NCBI GenBank assembly: GCA_024277915.1
Contig: JAJRUG010000170.1
Location: forward strand, 1-53,994
DNA from: Gammaproteobacteria bacterium
GTDB lineage: Bacteria; Pseudomonadota; Gammaproteobacteria; Steroidobacterales; GCA-2729495
Length of the DNA stretch: 53,994 nucleotides
Direction: 5' to 3'
Both the position numbers and the translations under genes were made by a program. Below are positions 36,071-46,184 of the stretch, in pieces. Every line of letters begins with the position of its first letter. Positions within the stretch are counted from its first letter, which is position 1. Below the pieces are notes generated by a model that was not told the origin of the DNA, made no database searches, and was given only the letters and a program-made list of their open reading frames with translations.

Positions 36071-39000
36071 ATGCAGAATTTCCCTGTATCCCGAAATACC
36101 ATCGCTCTGTTATTTTGCCTGTACCTGTTTTTGCTCGGTATCAGAGAAGTCGGTGCGGCAACCTTGCCGCAGGGATTTCAGGAAACTCCGGTACTCACCG
36201 GGATGACACAGCCAACAGCGGTGCGATTTGCACCCAACGGGCAAATATTTGTCGCAGAGAAAAGTGGTCTTTTGTGGGCCTACGATGACCTGAATGATGT
36301 CAACCCCGATCTCGTCGTGGATTTGCGTGAGTACGTTCATAATTTCTGGGATCGCGGATTTCTCGGTCTGGCAATACCTCCTGATTACCCGGCGAATTCA
36401 GCAGTGTATGTGCTGTATGCCCACGATATTTTTCCAGATGGTACCGGGCCACGCTGGGGCACTGGTGGACCGAACCCGAGTACTGCCGACCCCTGCCCGA
36501 ATCCGCCAGGCGCAACTGATGACGGGTGCGTCATATTCGGACGTTTGTCACGAATAGATATTGATCTTGTGAGCATGCAAGGCATCGAGGTACCGCTGAT
36601 CGAAGCCAACTGGTGCCAGCAGTATCCCAGCCATTCAGTTGGTGATTTACTGTTTGGTGAAGATGGCTATCTGTATGTGAGCACCGGTGATGGTTCCAGC
36701 TTTGGATTCGGTGACTGGGGCCAGAAAGGAAACCCAATCAACCCCTGTGACGATGCTCCGGACGGAATAGGCGGCCCGAATAACGGGCCAGACGCCGAAG
36801 GTGGCTCGTTTCGAAGCCTGGACATTATTACACCAAATGATCCAACCAGCCTGGATGGTACCGTGCTGCGTGTTGATGTCAGCGGGGCTACGGTTCAGGC
36901 TCCTGTGGACAATCCGCTGGTGAACAACAGTATTACCGATGACGATCTTATTGTTGCTATTGGTCTTCGCAATCCGTTCCGTATCGCCAAACGGCCCGGT
37001 ACATTCGAAATATGGGTTGCCGATGTTGGTTGGGGTAACTGGGAAGAAATCAATGTGTTTACTCCCTCGGCATCAATAATTCCCAACTTTGGCTGGCCTT
37101 GCTACGAAGGTGGTGATGGCACGAACTTGCAACTGGGTGCCTACGCATCACGCGATATATGTCAGGACGTTTATAACAACAACGTCCCGCCAGGCATCAT
37201 AGTCACATCCTCGTATTATGCATATCACCACACTCAGCAGGTAGTTTCTGGCGAGCTGTGTGGTTCCGGCAGTTCATCAGTAACAGGGCTGGCATTTAAT
37301 ACCGGCAATAATTATCCGTCAGGTTATGGTGGCGCATTATTTTTTGCAGATTCATCTCGCCGCTGTGTCTGGACCATGTTCACAGATCAAAACGGCGATC
37401 CTGACAAGACCAATATTCTTTCCCTTATTTCCAATGCATCCGGCAGAGTCGTCGATTTGCAAATGGGGCTGGATGATAAGTTGTATTACGTTGATTTCGA
37501 TGGCGGGCAGCTTTTCCGTATCGATTACTTTGCAGTGAATCAGCCGCCGGTTGCGGTTATCGCAGCAGATCAGACCAATGGTCTTGCGCCGCTGACCGTA
37601 CAATTCGACGCCAGCAGTTCCAGTGATGCTGAAGATGGCAGCAATTTATTGTATAGCTGGGATCTGGACAACGACGGTGCTTTTGATGATGGCGCAACTG
37701 CGAATGTAAGCTGGACCTACACATTGGCAGGCGTACATGGCGTAGGACTACGTGTTGAAGATACCCAGGGGGCTTTCGATATTGCGAGTATGGTGATTAC
37801 TGCTGGCAATACGCCGCCAGTCGTTACGATTACCGCACCAGCCGATACTACAACCTGGACAGTTGGTCAGCAGATCAACTTTTCCGGTGAGGCAATTGAC
37901 CCTCAGAACGGCGCGCTTCCGGCAGCACAAATGTCCTGGGACTTTATTTTGCATCATTGCGCGACTGTCAATGACTGTCATACGCACCCTGTAACATCTT
38001 TGCCGGGTGTGGCCAGTGGATCAATTATCGCTCCTGACCATGAGTACCCGTCATTTCTGGAGTTGCAGCTCACGGCTGAAGACCTGCCGCCGACTGATTG
38101 GTATGACCCTGCGTGGGGAAAACGCCGCCAGATTACGATTGATAACAGTGGGCAAACTGAAACACTCATCAACTTTCCGTTATTGGTTGTCCTTGACTCT
38201 ACCCGCATTGACTATGCGCAGGCATCTATAGACGGCAGGGATATTCGCTTCACTGATGCATTTGGCAACTTGTTACCGTACGAAATCGAGTCATGGATTC
38301 CATTTGGTTTGTCTTATATCTGGGTTCAGGTACCGGCTATTCAGGCTGCTGCCAACACAGACTATATCTACCTTTATTACGACAATCCCCAAATAGGTGG
38401 AGGTGCGGAAGACCCTGCTGCATTGTGGGCTGATTATGCTGGAGTCTGGCATCTGAATGGTGACACGCTGGATTCCAGTCCGAATAATAACCATGGCACT
38501 GATGGTGGCAGTACGAGCATCAGTGGATTACTGAGCAATGCCAGATACTTTAATGGCAGCGCCTACATTGAAGTACCGGATAGTCCCAGCCTGCAAATCT
38601 CGGGTGAGCTGACCATTGAGGCATGGATTGCGATCGACGATCCCAACCTGTCAGGTGCGCCACGTGTTGTGTCTAAAAAGACAATCTGGAACGCACCTGA
38701 TGGATACAACATGGAATACAAACCAGCTGTGAATAATGTTACATCAGTTGGTGGAGGCAGTAGTTTTATCCGTGCAAACAATATCGACCTGGACACCAAC
38801 TGGCATTTGATCGGTGCGGTTCATCTGGGCGGTGGAGTAGGGCAGGTCTACGTTGATGGTGTGAATGTGACCGGGGATGGCACAGTGAACCCGCTGGTAG
38901 CAGGTACCACTGTATTGCGAATTGGCCAGGCGGCGACCGGAGGGGGTGGTTTTCTTGGTGCCATTGATGAGGTACGTCTTTCCACACTGGCTCGCAGCAG

Positions 39001-39676
39001 GGAGTGGATGAGGGCTCAGTACTTGTCCATGTCAGACAGCTACGTTTCTTATAGTGCTGAAGAACTGCCGGCTACATTGAGCGCTACAACCAGTATCATG
39101 CTGGATCCGCAGACTGTTGACATCACCATGAACTCATCGCCAGTTGGCCTGATGTTGACATTGGGGCCCAAAACACTGGTGGCTCCATTCACCGAGACCG
39201 TTATTGTAGGAACTGATACTCAGGTGGATGCGGTGTCGCCACAGACTTTGAATGCCACTCAATATCAATTTATTTCATGGTCAGATGGAAGCCCTCAAAC
39301 ACATAGTTTAGTTGCGCCGTCGTCTAACCTGACGCTTACCGCTAGTTTCGACTCTAGCGATACAACGCCGCCAACTACACCGACTGGCCTGGTATTGCTG
39401 AATCGTAGCAAGACCTTTATAAAACTGGGTTGGAGTGCCAGTACTGATATCGGCGGATCAGGTGTCGCTGGATACAGGGTCTTTCGCAATGGCGTACAGA
39501 TTGCGACAACTACTGCTACAAGCTATACCAACTTTGGTCTTACCGCCGGTACAACCTACACTTATACAGTGGCGGCATATGATACTGCCGGCAACCAGTC
39601 ACCCCAGTCTGCACCGTTTATCGTGAAGACAAAGTCCAACTCCGCTGGTAGTTGTTATATCTGGTGCCATCAGTAA
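36071..39676 (+). CDS. Multidomain exoprotein: glucose/sorbosone-dehydrogenase-type propeller, PKD, DUF2341, LamG, FN3
   Basis: A 1201-residue secreted protein. Start 36071 is chosen for GAGG 9 bases upstream and because it opens the signal peptide (IALLFCLYLFLLG). Residues about 35-480 form a six-bladed propeller of the soluble glucose/sorbosone dehydrogenase type (TQPTAVRFAPNGQIFVAEKS, SVGDLLFGEDGYLYVSTGDG, GLRNPFRI), whose members use PQQ. Then come a PKD domain (DASSSSDAEDGSNLLYSWDL), an HHC..HTH segment, a DUF2341 region (KRRQITIDNSGQTETLINFP), a LamG/concanavalin-like domain (GSAYIEVPDSPSLQISGELT) and a C-terminal FN3 domain. This points to a polysaccharide-binding oxidoreductase at the surface (inference). 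Confidence 0.88.
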   Translation: MQNFPVSRNTIALLFCLYLFLLGIREVGAATLPQGFQETPVLTGMTQPTAVRFAPNGQIFVAEKSGLLWAYDDLNDVNPDLVVDLREYVHNFWDRGFLGLAIPPDYPANSAVYVLYAHDIFPDGTGPRWGTGGPNPSTADPCPNPPGATDDGCVIFGRLSRIDIDLVSMQGIEVPLIEANWCQQYPSHSVGDLLFGEDGYLYVSTGDGSSFGFGDWGQKGNPINPCDDAPDGIGGPNNGPDAEGGSFRSLDIITPNDPTSLDGTVLRVDVSGATVQAPVDNPLVNNSITDDDLIVAIGLRNPFRIAKRPGTFEIWVADVGWGNWEEINVFTPSASIIPNFGWPCYEGGDGTNLQLGAYASRDICQDVYNNNVPPGIIVTSSYYAYHHTQQVVSGELCGSGSSSVTGLAFNTGNNYPSGYGGALFFADSSRRCVWTMFTDQNGDPDKTNILSLISNASGRVVDLQMGLDDKLYYVDFDGGQLFRIDYFAVNQPPVAVIAADQTNGLAPLTVQFDASSSSDAEDGSNLLYSWDLDNDGAFDDGATANVSWTYTLAGVHGVGLRVEDTQGAFDIASMVITAGNTPPVVTITAPADTTTWTVGQQINFSGEAIDPQNGALPAAQMSWDFILHHCATVNDCHTHPVTSLPGVASGSIIAPDHEYPSFLELQLTAEDLPPTDWYDPAWGKRRQITIDNSGQTETLINFPLLVVLDSTRIDYAQASIDGRDIRFTDAFGNLLPYEIESWIPFGLSYIWVQVPAIQAAANTDYIYLYYDNPQIGGGAEDPAALWADYAGVWHLNGDTLDSSPNNNHGTDGGSTSISGLLSNARYFNGSAYIEVPDSPSLQISGELTIEAWIAIDDPNLSGAPRVVSKKTIWNAPDGYNMEYKPAVNNVTSVGGGSSFIRANNIDLDTNWHLIGAVHLGGGVGQVYVDGVNVTGDGTVNPLVAGTTVLRIGQAATGGGGFLGAIDEVRLSTLARSREWMRAQYLSMSDSYVSYSAEELPATLSATTSIMLDPQTVDITMNSSPVGLMLTLGPKTLVAPFTETVIVGTDTQVDAVSPQTLNATQYQFISWSDGSPQTHSLVAPSSNLTLTASFDSSDTTPPTTPTGLVLLNRSKTFIKLGWSASTDIGGSGVAGYRVFRNGVQIATTTATSYTNFGLTAGTTYTYTVAAYDTAGNQSPQSAPFIVKTKSNSAGSCYIWCHQ

Positions 39677-39721
39677 CCGGCGCTGACAGACCATTTTCCC
39701 AAAAAGGGGTAATATCCACGC

Positions 39722-39850
39722 ATGTGGAAACGAGTTACAGGGCTACTGGCAGCATCAGGGATCACTGTTGTACTGACGGTACTTTCTGTTGCTCTAAGTC
39801 CTGCAGCCTTGGCCAGTGAGTTTTCATACGAAGCGATCGCCAAGCCCTGA
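39722..39850 (+). pseudogene. Orphan 42-codon ORF encoding a signal peptide
   Basis: ATG at 39722 opens a 42-residue frame consisting almost wholly of a convincing signal peptide (MWKRVTGLLAASGITVV, ending SPAALA), then 11 residues and a stop 11 bases before the 3' end of tRNA-Asn. It reads like the 5' remnant of an exported-protein gene cut off at the tRNA, or a true small secreted peptide. There is no clear ribosome site. Confidence 0.45.
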
Positions 39851-39861
39851 TTGGGCTGGAT

Positions 39862-39937
39862 TGGCTCCCCGGGCCGGACTCGAACCAGCGACAAGTCGGT
39901 TAACAGCCGACTGCTCTACCAACTGAGCTACCGGGGA
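39862..39937 (-). tRNA. tRNA-Asn (GTT)
   Basis: A 76-base cloverleaf on the minus strand with encoded CCA. The acceptor TCCCCGG pairs with CCGGGGA, the D-arm is GCTCAGTTGGTAGAGC, the anticodon stem is CGGCT/ACCGA-like around the GTT anticodon, and the T-arm contains GGTTCGAGTCC. All expected stems and the discriminator G are present. Confidence 0.97.
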
Positions 39938-39992
39938 ATACCAGTCGGGCGCCGGTTGATGCGGCAAACCCGAGCCTTTGACAGGCGGCGAG

Positions 39993-40021
39993 ATTCTGCG
40001 GTATGCCTTAATTCAAGTCAA
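39993..40021 (-). promoter_or_regulatory. Probable tRNA-Asn promoter
   Basis: Read on the minus strand: TTGACT, 17-base spacer, CAGAAT, then a G/C-rich discriminator (CTCGCCGCC), about 50 bases upstream of the tRNA. Spacing is ideal and the -35 is five of six; typical of a stable-RNA promoter. Confidence 0.5.
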
Positions 40022-40073
40022 GGATACCGTTCAGGAGATCTCCATGAGGGCTATAGGCTCTCTGCCCATCCAT

Positions 40074-41255
40074 CTAGCTCATCACCTTCTTCATTCGTTG
40101 AATGGCGTCTTTCAGAGTGTCCAGTGCGCAGGCGAATGACAGTCTCAGGTACCCTGGTGCGCCGAACGCAGATCCTGGTACCAGGGCGACCCCAACCTCG
40201 TTTAGCAGGTGCTGGGACAAAGCAGTGTCGTTTGCCATCCCCATTTTCTGCAGGGCCTCTGAGACATTAGGGAAAGCATAAAAAGTCCCGTCCCCGCTCA
40301 GGCAATTGACGCCAGAGATTTCATTGAGCGCGCGGACAACATAGTTGTGACGCTCCTTGAAAGCCTTGTTCCTTTCGCCGATACAAGACTGGTTGCCTGT
40401 CAGGGCTGCGACTGCTGCAGCCTGAGAGATGCTGCATGGATTGGATGTACTTTGGCCCTGGATTTTTTTCATTGCCTGAATGATATTTTTCGGCCCGCCG
40501 GCATAGCCGATGCGCCAGCCGGTCATCGCGTAACATTTCGAGACACCATTGATGGTAACGATGCGGTGATACAGGTCAGGGCATACCGTCGCCAGACTGG
40601 TAAAAGGTTCTGCGCCCCAATAGATATGTTCATACATATCATCGGTCGCGATCAGTATTCCCGGGTGTTCCGCAAGCACCTCTCCCAAAGCGGCGAGTTC
40701 ACCCGCCGAATAGGCAACCCCGGTAGGGTTTGACGGAGAGTTCAGTATCATCAGCTTCGTACGGCCGGTTATCGCGGCGGAAAGTGCGCGGGGCGTAATC
40801 TTGAAGCCATCTTGTATGGTGGCGGAGACGATCACCGGTTCCCCGTCGGCAAGTTTGACCATATCGGGATAGGACACCCAGTAGGGTGCCGGAATAATGA
40901 CTTCATCACCCGGATTCAACACCGCGCTGCACAGGTTATAGCAGGTTTGTTTGGCGCCGCTGGAGACCAGAATCTGATCCGGTTCATAGTCGAGCTGGTT
41001 ATCCCGGCGAAATTTTTCGATGATGGCTTCTTTGAGCGGCTTGATACCATCAACCGCTGTATAACGAGTCTGTCCCGCGTGGATCGCTTCAATTGCGGCT
41101 GCCCTGATATGTTCGGGCGTATCAAAATCAGGTTCACCCGCACCCAGCCCGATGACATCGCGCCCCTGGGCGCGTAATTCAGCTGCCAGTGCGGTGACCG
41201 CCATGGTGGGGGAGATCTTCACTCGCTGTACACGCTGGGAAACTGATAAACTCAC
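40074..41255 (-). CDS. aspC: Pyridoxal-phosphate aspartate/aromatic-type aminotransferase
   Basis: A 393-residue class I aminotransferase, subgroup I-gamma (AspC/AAT type). Motifs: IGLGAGEPDFDTPEHI, ILVSSGAKQTCYNL, IIPAPYWVSYPDM, LNSPSNPTGVAYS and the PLP lysine in NGVSKCYAMTGWRIGYAGG. It starts at GTG 41255 with GAGAGGA 8 bases upstream. Divergent from uvrB, an order found in Pseudomonas. Aspartate is the likely amino donor, though this subgroup also includes broad-range and prephenate aminotransferases. Confidence 0.94.
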   Translation of the reverse strand: MSLSVSQRVQRVKISPTMAVTALAAELRAQGRDVIGLGAGEPDFDTPEHIRAAAIEAIHAGQTRYTAVDGIKPLKEAIIEKFRRDNQLDYEPDQILVSSGAKQTCYNLCSAVLNPGDEVIIPAPYWVSYPDMVKLADGEPVIVSATIQDGFKITPRALSAAITGRTKLMILNSPSNPTGVAYSAGELAALGEVLAEHPGILIATDDMYEHIYWGAEPFTSLATVCPDLYHRIVTINGVSKCYAMTGWRIGYAGGPKNIIQAMKKIQGQSTSNPCSISQAAAVAALTGNQSCIGERNKAFKERHNYVVRALNEISGVNCLSGDGTFYAFPNVSEALQKMGMANDTALSQHLLNEVGVALVPGSAFGAPGYLRLSFACALDTLKDAIQRMKKVMS

Positions 41256-41343
41256 TGAAATATTCCTCTCCAGGATTGATGCGGACTGCGGTTGGAGATT
41301 CTAAGGGATTCAGACGTCGTCAACCATCATTATCGATCATTCC

Positions 41344-43380
41344 ATGGCATCTACTACCAAAGACAGGTTTCAACTCGCAGCAGATTATGAACCGGCCGGT
41401 GATCAGCCTGCAGCAATCAGCGGTTTGGTCCAGGGGTTCCGTGACGGGCTGGCTCGTCAGACCTTGCTTGGCGTGACAGGCTCCGGCAAGACCTTCACTA
41501 TTGCGAATGTTATCCAGCAGTTGCAGCGTCCCGCACTGGTACTCGCCCCGAACAAGACTTTGGCCGCGCAGTTGTACGGCGAGATGCGAGAATATTTTCC
41601 CGACAACCGCGTCGAGTACTTCGTATCCTACTACGACTATTTCCAGCCGGAGGCTTATGTTCCTTCTTCCGATACTTATATAGAGAAGGATGCGACGGTC
41701 AACGCACATATCGAGCAGATGCGGCTGTCGGCGACCAAGGCACTCCTGGAGAGAACGGATACGATTATTGTTTCCACAGTGTCATGTATTTACGGTCTGG
41801 GCGACCCTGAGGCCTATTTCAGCATGATACTGCATCTGTCACTGGGTGACCGGATTGACCAGCGAGAGATCCTGCGCCGGCTGACCGAACTGCAATACAC
41901 CCGTAACCCGGTCGAGCTGTCACAGGGAACCTACCGGGTGAACGGGGAAGTGATCGATATCTTTCCCGCAGAATCGGAACGGGATGCGGTGCGTATCGAA
42001 CTATTTGATGATGAAGTCGAGAAACTATCGTATTTCGACCCACTGACGGGGCACGTCGAGAGGAAAGTACCACGGCTGACCATTTACCCCGGGTCTCACT
42101 ATGTCACCACTCGTGATGTCATGTTGCGGGCTGTGGATGAAATCAAGATCGATCTGGCAGTACATCTGAAAGTGTTGCGGGGTGCCGGAAAATTACTCGA
42201 AGCACAGCGGCTGGAGCAACGAACCAATTTTGATCTGGAAATGATCCAGGAGATGGGGTACTGCAATGGTGTTGAGAACTACAGCCGTTATCTGTCGGGC
42301 AGGAAGGCAGGTGAACCACCGCCCACACTGCTTGACTATTTGCCGGCCGACGGATTGATGATTGTCGATGAAAGCCATGTCACTGTTCCGCAGCTCGGCG
42401 GCATGTACAAGGGTGATCGTTCTCGCAAGGAAACACTGGTCGAGTACGGTTTTCGATTGCCCTCGGCGCTGGATAACCGGCCGTTGCGGTTTGATGAGTT
42501 CGAGGGGCTTTCTCCCCAGACTGTCTATGTATCGGCTACACCGCGCGAGTTTGAGTATGAGCATTCTGATGCAGTAGTCGAGCAGGTGGTTCGGCCGACC
42601 GGTCTGGTTGATCCCATCATCGAGGTGAGACCAGCAGCCACTCAAGTGGATGACGTGTTGTCAGAGATCTGGCCACGGGTAAAGTGCGAAGAGCGGGTAC
42701 TGATTACCACGCTCACGAAACGTATGGCAGAAGATCTGACCGATTATCTTCAGGAGCACGGTGTCAGGGTTCGATACCTGCATTCGGATATTGATACCGT
42801 AGAGCGTACCGAGATACTGCGGGATCTTCGTCTGGGCATGTTTGATGTGCTGGTAGGGATCAACCTGCTTCGTGAAGGGCTCGATCTGCCGGAGGTCTCA
42901 TTAGTTGCGATTCTGGATGCCGACAAAGAGGGGTTTCTGCGTTCCGAAGGTTCGCTGATTCAGACAACCGGCCGGGCGGCTCGGAATCTCAACGGCAAAG
43001 CCATCATGTATGCAGACCGGATGACCGGCTCAATGACCCGGGCGATTGCGGAAACTGAAAGAAGGCGTGACAAGCAGCTGGCCTTCAATGAAGAACACGG
43101 CATCACACCCCGAACCATTACAAAACAGGTGAGGGAAATCATGGAAGGGGCCCGGGATAGCGCCACAGGCCGGTCGAAAGGCCGCCGCGCGGCTGAATCG
43201 GCGCCTGACTACTCCGGCCTGTCACCAGAGCACACTTTGAAAAAGATCGCAGGCCTGGAAAAGCAGATGTACCAGCATGCCCGGGATCTGGAATTTGAGC
43301 AGGCTGCACAAATTCGGGACGAAATCGGGCAATTGCGTCTGCACGGGCTTGGCCTGGCTGCATCCACAAAATCGGCATAA
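41344..43380 (+). CDS. uvrB: Excinuclease ABC subunit B
   Basis: A 678-residue DNA-damage recognition helicase of nucleotide excision repair. The Walker A is GVTGSGKT at residues 43-50. The beta-hairpin reads [20 protein letters not shown]. Helicase motifs include [21 protein letters not shown] and [13 protein letters not shown]-terminal UVR motif ([20 protein letters not shown]) contacts UvrC. I looked for a LexA box in the 88-base gap to aspC and did not see one. Confidence 0.99.
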   Translation: MASTTKDRFQLAADYEPAGDQPAAISGLVQGFRDGLARQTLLGVTGSGKTFTIANVIQQLQRPALVLAPNKTLAAQLYGEMREYFPDNRVEYFVSYYDYFQPEAYVPSSDTYIEKDATVNAHIEQMRLSATKALLERTDTIIVSTVSCIYGLGDPEAYFSMILHLSLGDRIDQREILRRLTELQYTRNPVELSQGTYRVNGEVIDIFPAESERDAVRIELFDDEVEKLSYFDPLTGHVERKVPRLTIYPGSHYVTTRDVMLRAVDEIKIDLAVHLKVLRGAGKLLEAQRLEQRTNFDLEMIQEMGYCNGVENYSRYLSGRKAGEPPPTLLDYLPADGLMIVDESHVTVPQLGGMYKGDRSRKETLVEYGFRLPSALDNRPLRFDEFEGLSPQTVYVSATPREFEYEHSDAVVEQVVRPTGLVDPIIEVRPAATQVDDVLSEIWPRVKCEERVLITTLTKRMAEDLTDYLQEHGVRVRYLHSDIDTVERTEILRDLRLGMFDVLVGINLLREGLDLPEVSLVAILDADKEGFLRSEGSLIQTTGRAARNLNGKAIMYADRMTGSMTRAIAETERRRDKQLAFNEEHGITPRTITKQVREIMEGARDSATGRSKGRRAAESAPDYSGLSPEHTLKKIAGLEKQMYQHARDLEFEQAAQIRDEIGQLRLHGLGLAASTKSA

Positions 43381-43385
43381 CGGTC

Positions 43386-43415
43386 TTGCCATTACCCAGC
43401 TCGGTTCTGTATCGT
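43386..43415 (+). promoter_or_regulatory. Probable tRNA-Val promoter
   Basis: TTGCCA (43386-43391), 18-base spacer, TATCGT (43410-43415), then a G/C-rich discriminator GCCCCG, 25 bases before the tRNA. The -35 is four of six and the discriminator is typical of stringently controlled stable-RNA promoters. Confidence 0.4.
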
Positions 43416-43440
43416 TGTCGCCCCGAAGAAAGTCTGCGAT

Positions 43441-43516
43441 AGGCGCGTAGCTCAGTGGTTAGAGCACTTGCTTGACATGCAAGGGGTCGGTGGTTCAACT
43501 CCACTCGTGCCTACCA
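43441..43516 (+). tRNA. tRNA-Val (GAC)
   Basis: A 76-base cloverleaf with encoded CCA. The acceptor AGGCGCG pairs with CGTGCCT (one G-U), the D-arm is GCTCAGTGGTTAGAGC, the anticodon stem CTTGC/GCAAG surrounds TTGACAT (anticodon GAC), and the T-loop contains GGTTCAACTCC. A T6 run follows directly and may end transcription. Confidence 0.97.
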
Positions 43517-43589
43517 TTTTTTTAGTGGTGATTTCCTATAGTAATTTTCACGGGAACCTCAGACTTCAAGCATATCCGGATCACCAGTC

Positions 43590-45521
43590 ATGCCAGTAGT
43601 TACACTACCCGATGGTAGCCAGAGAGAATTTGATCAGGCAGTAGCCGTCGCTGACGTAGCGGCTGATATTGGCCCGGGTCTGGCGAAAGCGGCGCTTGCC
43701 GGGCGCCTGAATGGTGAGTTAGTGGATACCTCTCGCTTGATCGAGACGGACGCCGAGCTGTCTCTCATCACTTCCAGGGATGATGAGGGTCTTGAGATCA
43801 TTCGGCACTCAACTGCTCATTTACTCGCCCAGGCGGTGCAACTGGAATTCCCCGGTACCCAGGTGACGATCGGTCCGGTCATTGAAGACGGCTTTTTCTA
43901 TGATTTCGCCCGCGATCAAGCCTTCACACCGGATGACCTCGAAGCAATCGAAGCCAGGATGAAAAAACTTGCTGATGCTGATCTTGAAATCACCCGGCAT
44001 GTGATGGAGCGGGATGAAGCGATCCGGCATTTCAAGGATCTGGGTGAGCACTACAAAGCCGAGATTATTGAGGATATTCCTGGTGACGAGCCGATCAGCC
44101 TGTATCAGCAGGGTGAATGGATGGATTTGTGCCGGGGGCCTCATGTACCCAGTACCGGGAAGCTGAAGGTATTCAAGCTGACCTCTGTTGCGGGTGCTTA
44201 TTGGCGGGGTGATGCGAGCAACGCAATGTTGCAGCGGATTTACGGCACAGCCTGGTCCGACAAGAAATCACTCAAGCAATACCTGCTCAGGCTGGAGGAA
44301 GCGGAAAAGCGCGATCATCGGCGTATCGGCCGTGAACTGGATCTGTTCAGTATCCAGGAAGAGGCCGGCGGCGGACTGGTGTTCTGGCACCCGAAAGGTG
44401 CGCGCATCCGGCGGGTGATCGAGGACTTCTGGCGTGAGCAACATGTAGCAGCTGGCTACGAGTTGCTCTATACGCCACACATTGCGTTGCAGACTCTCTG
44501 GGACACATCAGGGCATACTGATTTTTATCTTGATTCCATGTATGCGGCAATGGAAGAAGATAACCAGCTCTACCAGTTAAAGCCGATGAACTGTCCATTT
44601 CATGTGCTGATCTATAAAAACCAGCTTCATTCTTATCGGGATTTGCCAATGCGCTGGGCGGAACTCGGGACAGTCTACCGGCATGAAATGTCCGGTGCGC
44701 TACACGGATTGATGCGCGTGCGAGGGTTTACCCAGGATGATGCACACATATTTTGCCGGGAAGAGCAAATTGCTGATGAGATCGTCCATATTCTGGACCT
44801 GACGCTGGGGATGCTGGAATCATTTGGATTCGATGATTTCTCGGTGATGCTCTCGACTCAGCCCGCGAAATCAGTTGGCTCCGATGAAATTTGGGTAAAA
44901 GCGACGGACGCATTACGGCAGGCGCTGGAAACCAAGGGTTTACCCTATTCGCTAGACGAGGGTGGCGGCGCTTTTTATGGCCCGAAGATCGATATCAAGA
45001 TCAAGGATGCTATTGGCCGGGACTGGCAATGTTCCACAATTCAGCTTGATTTCAATTTGCCGGAGCGCTTCAACATGGAGTATGTCGGGGAGGATGGTAA
45101 TCGGCACCGGCCGATCATGATCCACCGCGCGCTACTGGGTTCGATCGAGCGGTTTTTCGGGATTCTCATCGAACATCACGAGGGTAAATTCCCCTCCTGG
45201 CTGGCTCCGGTACAGGCCGTAATCCTGAATATTACCGATCAACAGGCCGAATTTGCCCTGAAAGTGCAGGAATCTTTGAAAAATCAGGGTTTTCGGGTCG
45301 ATGTGGACTTGAGGAATGAGAAGATCGGCCGTAAAATCCGCGAGCATACTTTGCAACGCATTCCGTATCTGCTCGTTATAGGGGATCGGGAAGTGGAAGC
45401 AAATACCATGGCCGTGCGCACGCGTGAAGGCAAAGACCTGGGTAGCATCAGCATTGATGCATTTGCCGAGGGGCTTTTGACTGAGATCGTGAGCCGCGGC
45501 CGTACTATTATGGAGGGTTAG
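43590..45521 (+). CDS. thrS: Threonyl-tRNA synthetase
   Basis: A 643-residue class II synthetase. An N-terminal TGS domain ([20 protein letters not shown]) is followed by the editing domain ([12 protein letters not shown]). The catalytic core has the zinc-binding MNCPFH, motif 2 [19 protein letters not shown] and motif 3 [20 protein letters not shown]-terminal anticodon-binding domain ends [11 protein letters not shown]. First gene of the thrS-infC-rpmI-rplT-pheST-ihfA block. The infC ribosome site GGAGGG lies inside its last codons. Confidence 0.99.
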   Translation: MPVVTLPDGSQREFDQAVAVADVAADIGPGLAKAALAGRLNGELVDTSRLIETDAELSLITSRDDEGLEIIRHSTAHLLAQAVQLEFPGTQVTIGPVIEDGFFYDFARDQAFTPDDLEAIEARMKKLADADLEITRHVMERDEAIRHFKDLGEHYKAEIIEDIPGDEPISLYQQGEWMDLCRGPHVPSTGKLKVFKLTSVAGAYWRGDASNAMLQRIYGTAWSDKKSLKQYLLRLEEAEKRDHRRIGRELDLFSIQEEAGGGLVFWHPKGARIRRVIEDFWREQHVAAGYELLYTPHIALQTLWDTSGHTDFYLDSMYAAMEEDNQLYQLKPMNCPFHVLIYKNQLHSYRDLPMRWAELGTVYRHEMSGALHGLMRVRGFTQDDAHIFCREEQIADEIVHILDLTLGMLESFGFDDFSVMLSTQPAKSVGSDEIWVKATDALRQALETKGLPYSLDEGGGAFYGPKIDIKIKDAIGRDWQCSTIQLDFNLPERFNMEYVGEDGNRHRPIMIHRALLGSIERFFGILIEHHEGKFPSWLAPVQAVILNITDQQAEFALKVQESLKNQGFRVDVDLRNEKIGRKIREHTLQRIPYLLVIGDREVEANTMAVRTREGKDLGSISIDAFAEGLLTEIVSRGRTIMEG

Positions 45522-45524
45522 AAT

Positions 45525-46040
45525 ATCGCTTCGAAAAAGCGGGTAAAGCGAAATCAGGAGATTACTGCCAGCGAAGTGCGGGTGATTGATGCTGATGGAG
45601 AACAAGCCGGAGTCATGGCGACTGCAAAGGCGATCGAATTGGCTGCAGAAAGCCAACTCGATCTGGTAGAGGTATCACCGATGGCGGAGCCACCGGTTTG
45701 TCGAATCATGGATTTCGGCAAGTACCTTTTTGGTCAGAACAAGAAATCGCAAAGCTCCAAGAAGAAACAGACACGAATTCAGATCAAGGAAGTGAAGTTT
45801 CGGCCAGGAACAGATGAGGGAGACTACCAGGTCAAATTACGCAACCTTATTCGCTTTCTGAGCGCGGGCAACAAGGCGAAGGTCACACTTCGTTTTCGTG
45901 GCCGCGAGATGGCTCATCAGCAACTTGGCGCCAAGTTGCTGAAGAGAGTCCAGAGTGACCTGGAAGAGTATGGCACCGTCGAGCAGTTTCCAAAGCTCGA
46001 AGGGCGTCTGCTGGTAATGTTAATGACGCCAAAAAAGTAG
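45525..46040 (+). CDS. infC: Translation initiation factor IF-3 (ATC start)
   Basis: A 171-residue IF3, which checks the initiator tRNA and prevents subunit joining. Conserved stretches: [56 protein letters not shown] and [12 protein letters not shown]. No ATG or GTG supplies a complete N-terminus. Tracing the frame back from ASEVR to the nearest stop (TAG at 45519) leaves ATC at 45525, 7 bases after GGAGGG. Use of a rare AUU/AUC/AUA start by infC is a known autoregulation device. The first GTG (45576) would remove conserved residues. Confidence 0.95.
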   Translation: MASKKRVKRNQEITASEVRVIDADGEQAGVMATAKAIELAAESQLDLVEVSPMAEPPVCRIMDFGKYLFGQNKKSQSSKKKQTRIQIKEVKFRPGTDEGDYQVKLRNLIRFLSAGNKAKVTLRFRGREMAHQQLGAKLLKRVQSDLEEYGTVEQFPKLEGRLLVMLMTPKK

Positions 46041-46184
46041 CCGGAATATTCCGGTATTGAAAGTGTGTTGCGGTGAAGGTCTGATCACATTGAGTTGATC
46101 AGCGTCCCGAAACCCGCCTGCTTCGGCCGGGAGTGCATCACGGTGATGTATTCCGAGGTACGAGTCAGGCTCAAGGAGAAAGAA
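46041..46184 (+). promoter_or_regulatory. Candidate L20-responsive leader between infC and rpmI
   Basis: 144 bases with several inverted repeats: a perfect 14-base palindrome CCGGAATATTCCGG right after the infC stop (46041-46054), CTGATCA/TGATCAG around an 8-base loop (46081-46102), and CATCAC-G-GTGATG near the end. In E. coli, L20 represses rpmI-rplT by binding an rRNA-mimicking structure upstream of rpmI. A similar role here is inferred from position. Confidence 0.4.

Noticed and set aside
41256..41343. LexA (SOS) box upstream of uvrB
   Set aside because: No CTGT-N8-ACAG-like palindrome is visible in the gap. Regulation may differ or the promoter may lie elsewhere.
45576..45578. GTG as the infC start
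   Set aside because: It would remove the conserved N-terminal residues preceding ASEVR and has no ribosome site, whereas ATC 45525 has GGAGGG at 7 bases.
46095..46184. N-terminally extended L35 starting at 46095
   Set aside because: L35 starts at the conserved MPKMKT with AAGGAG just upstream; the extra 30 residues are unlike any L35.
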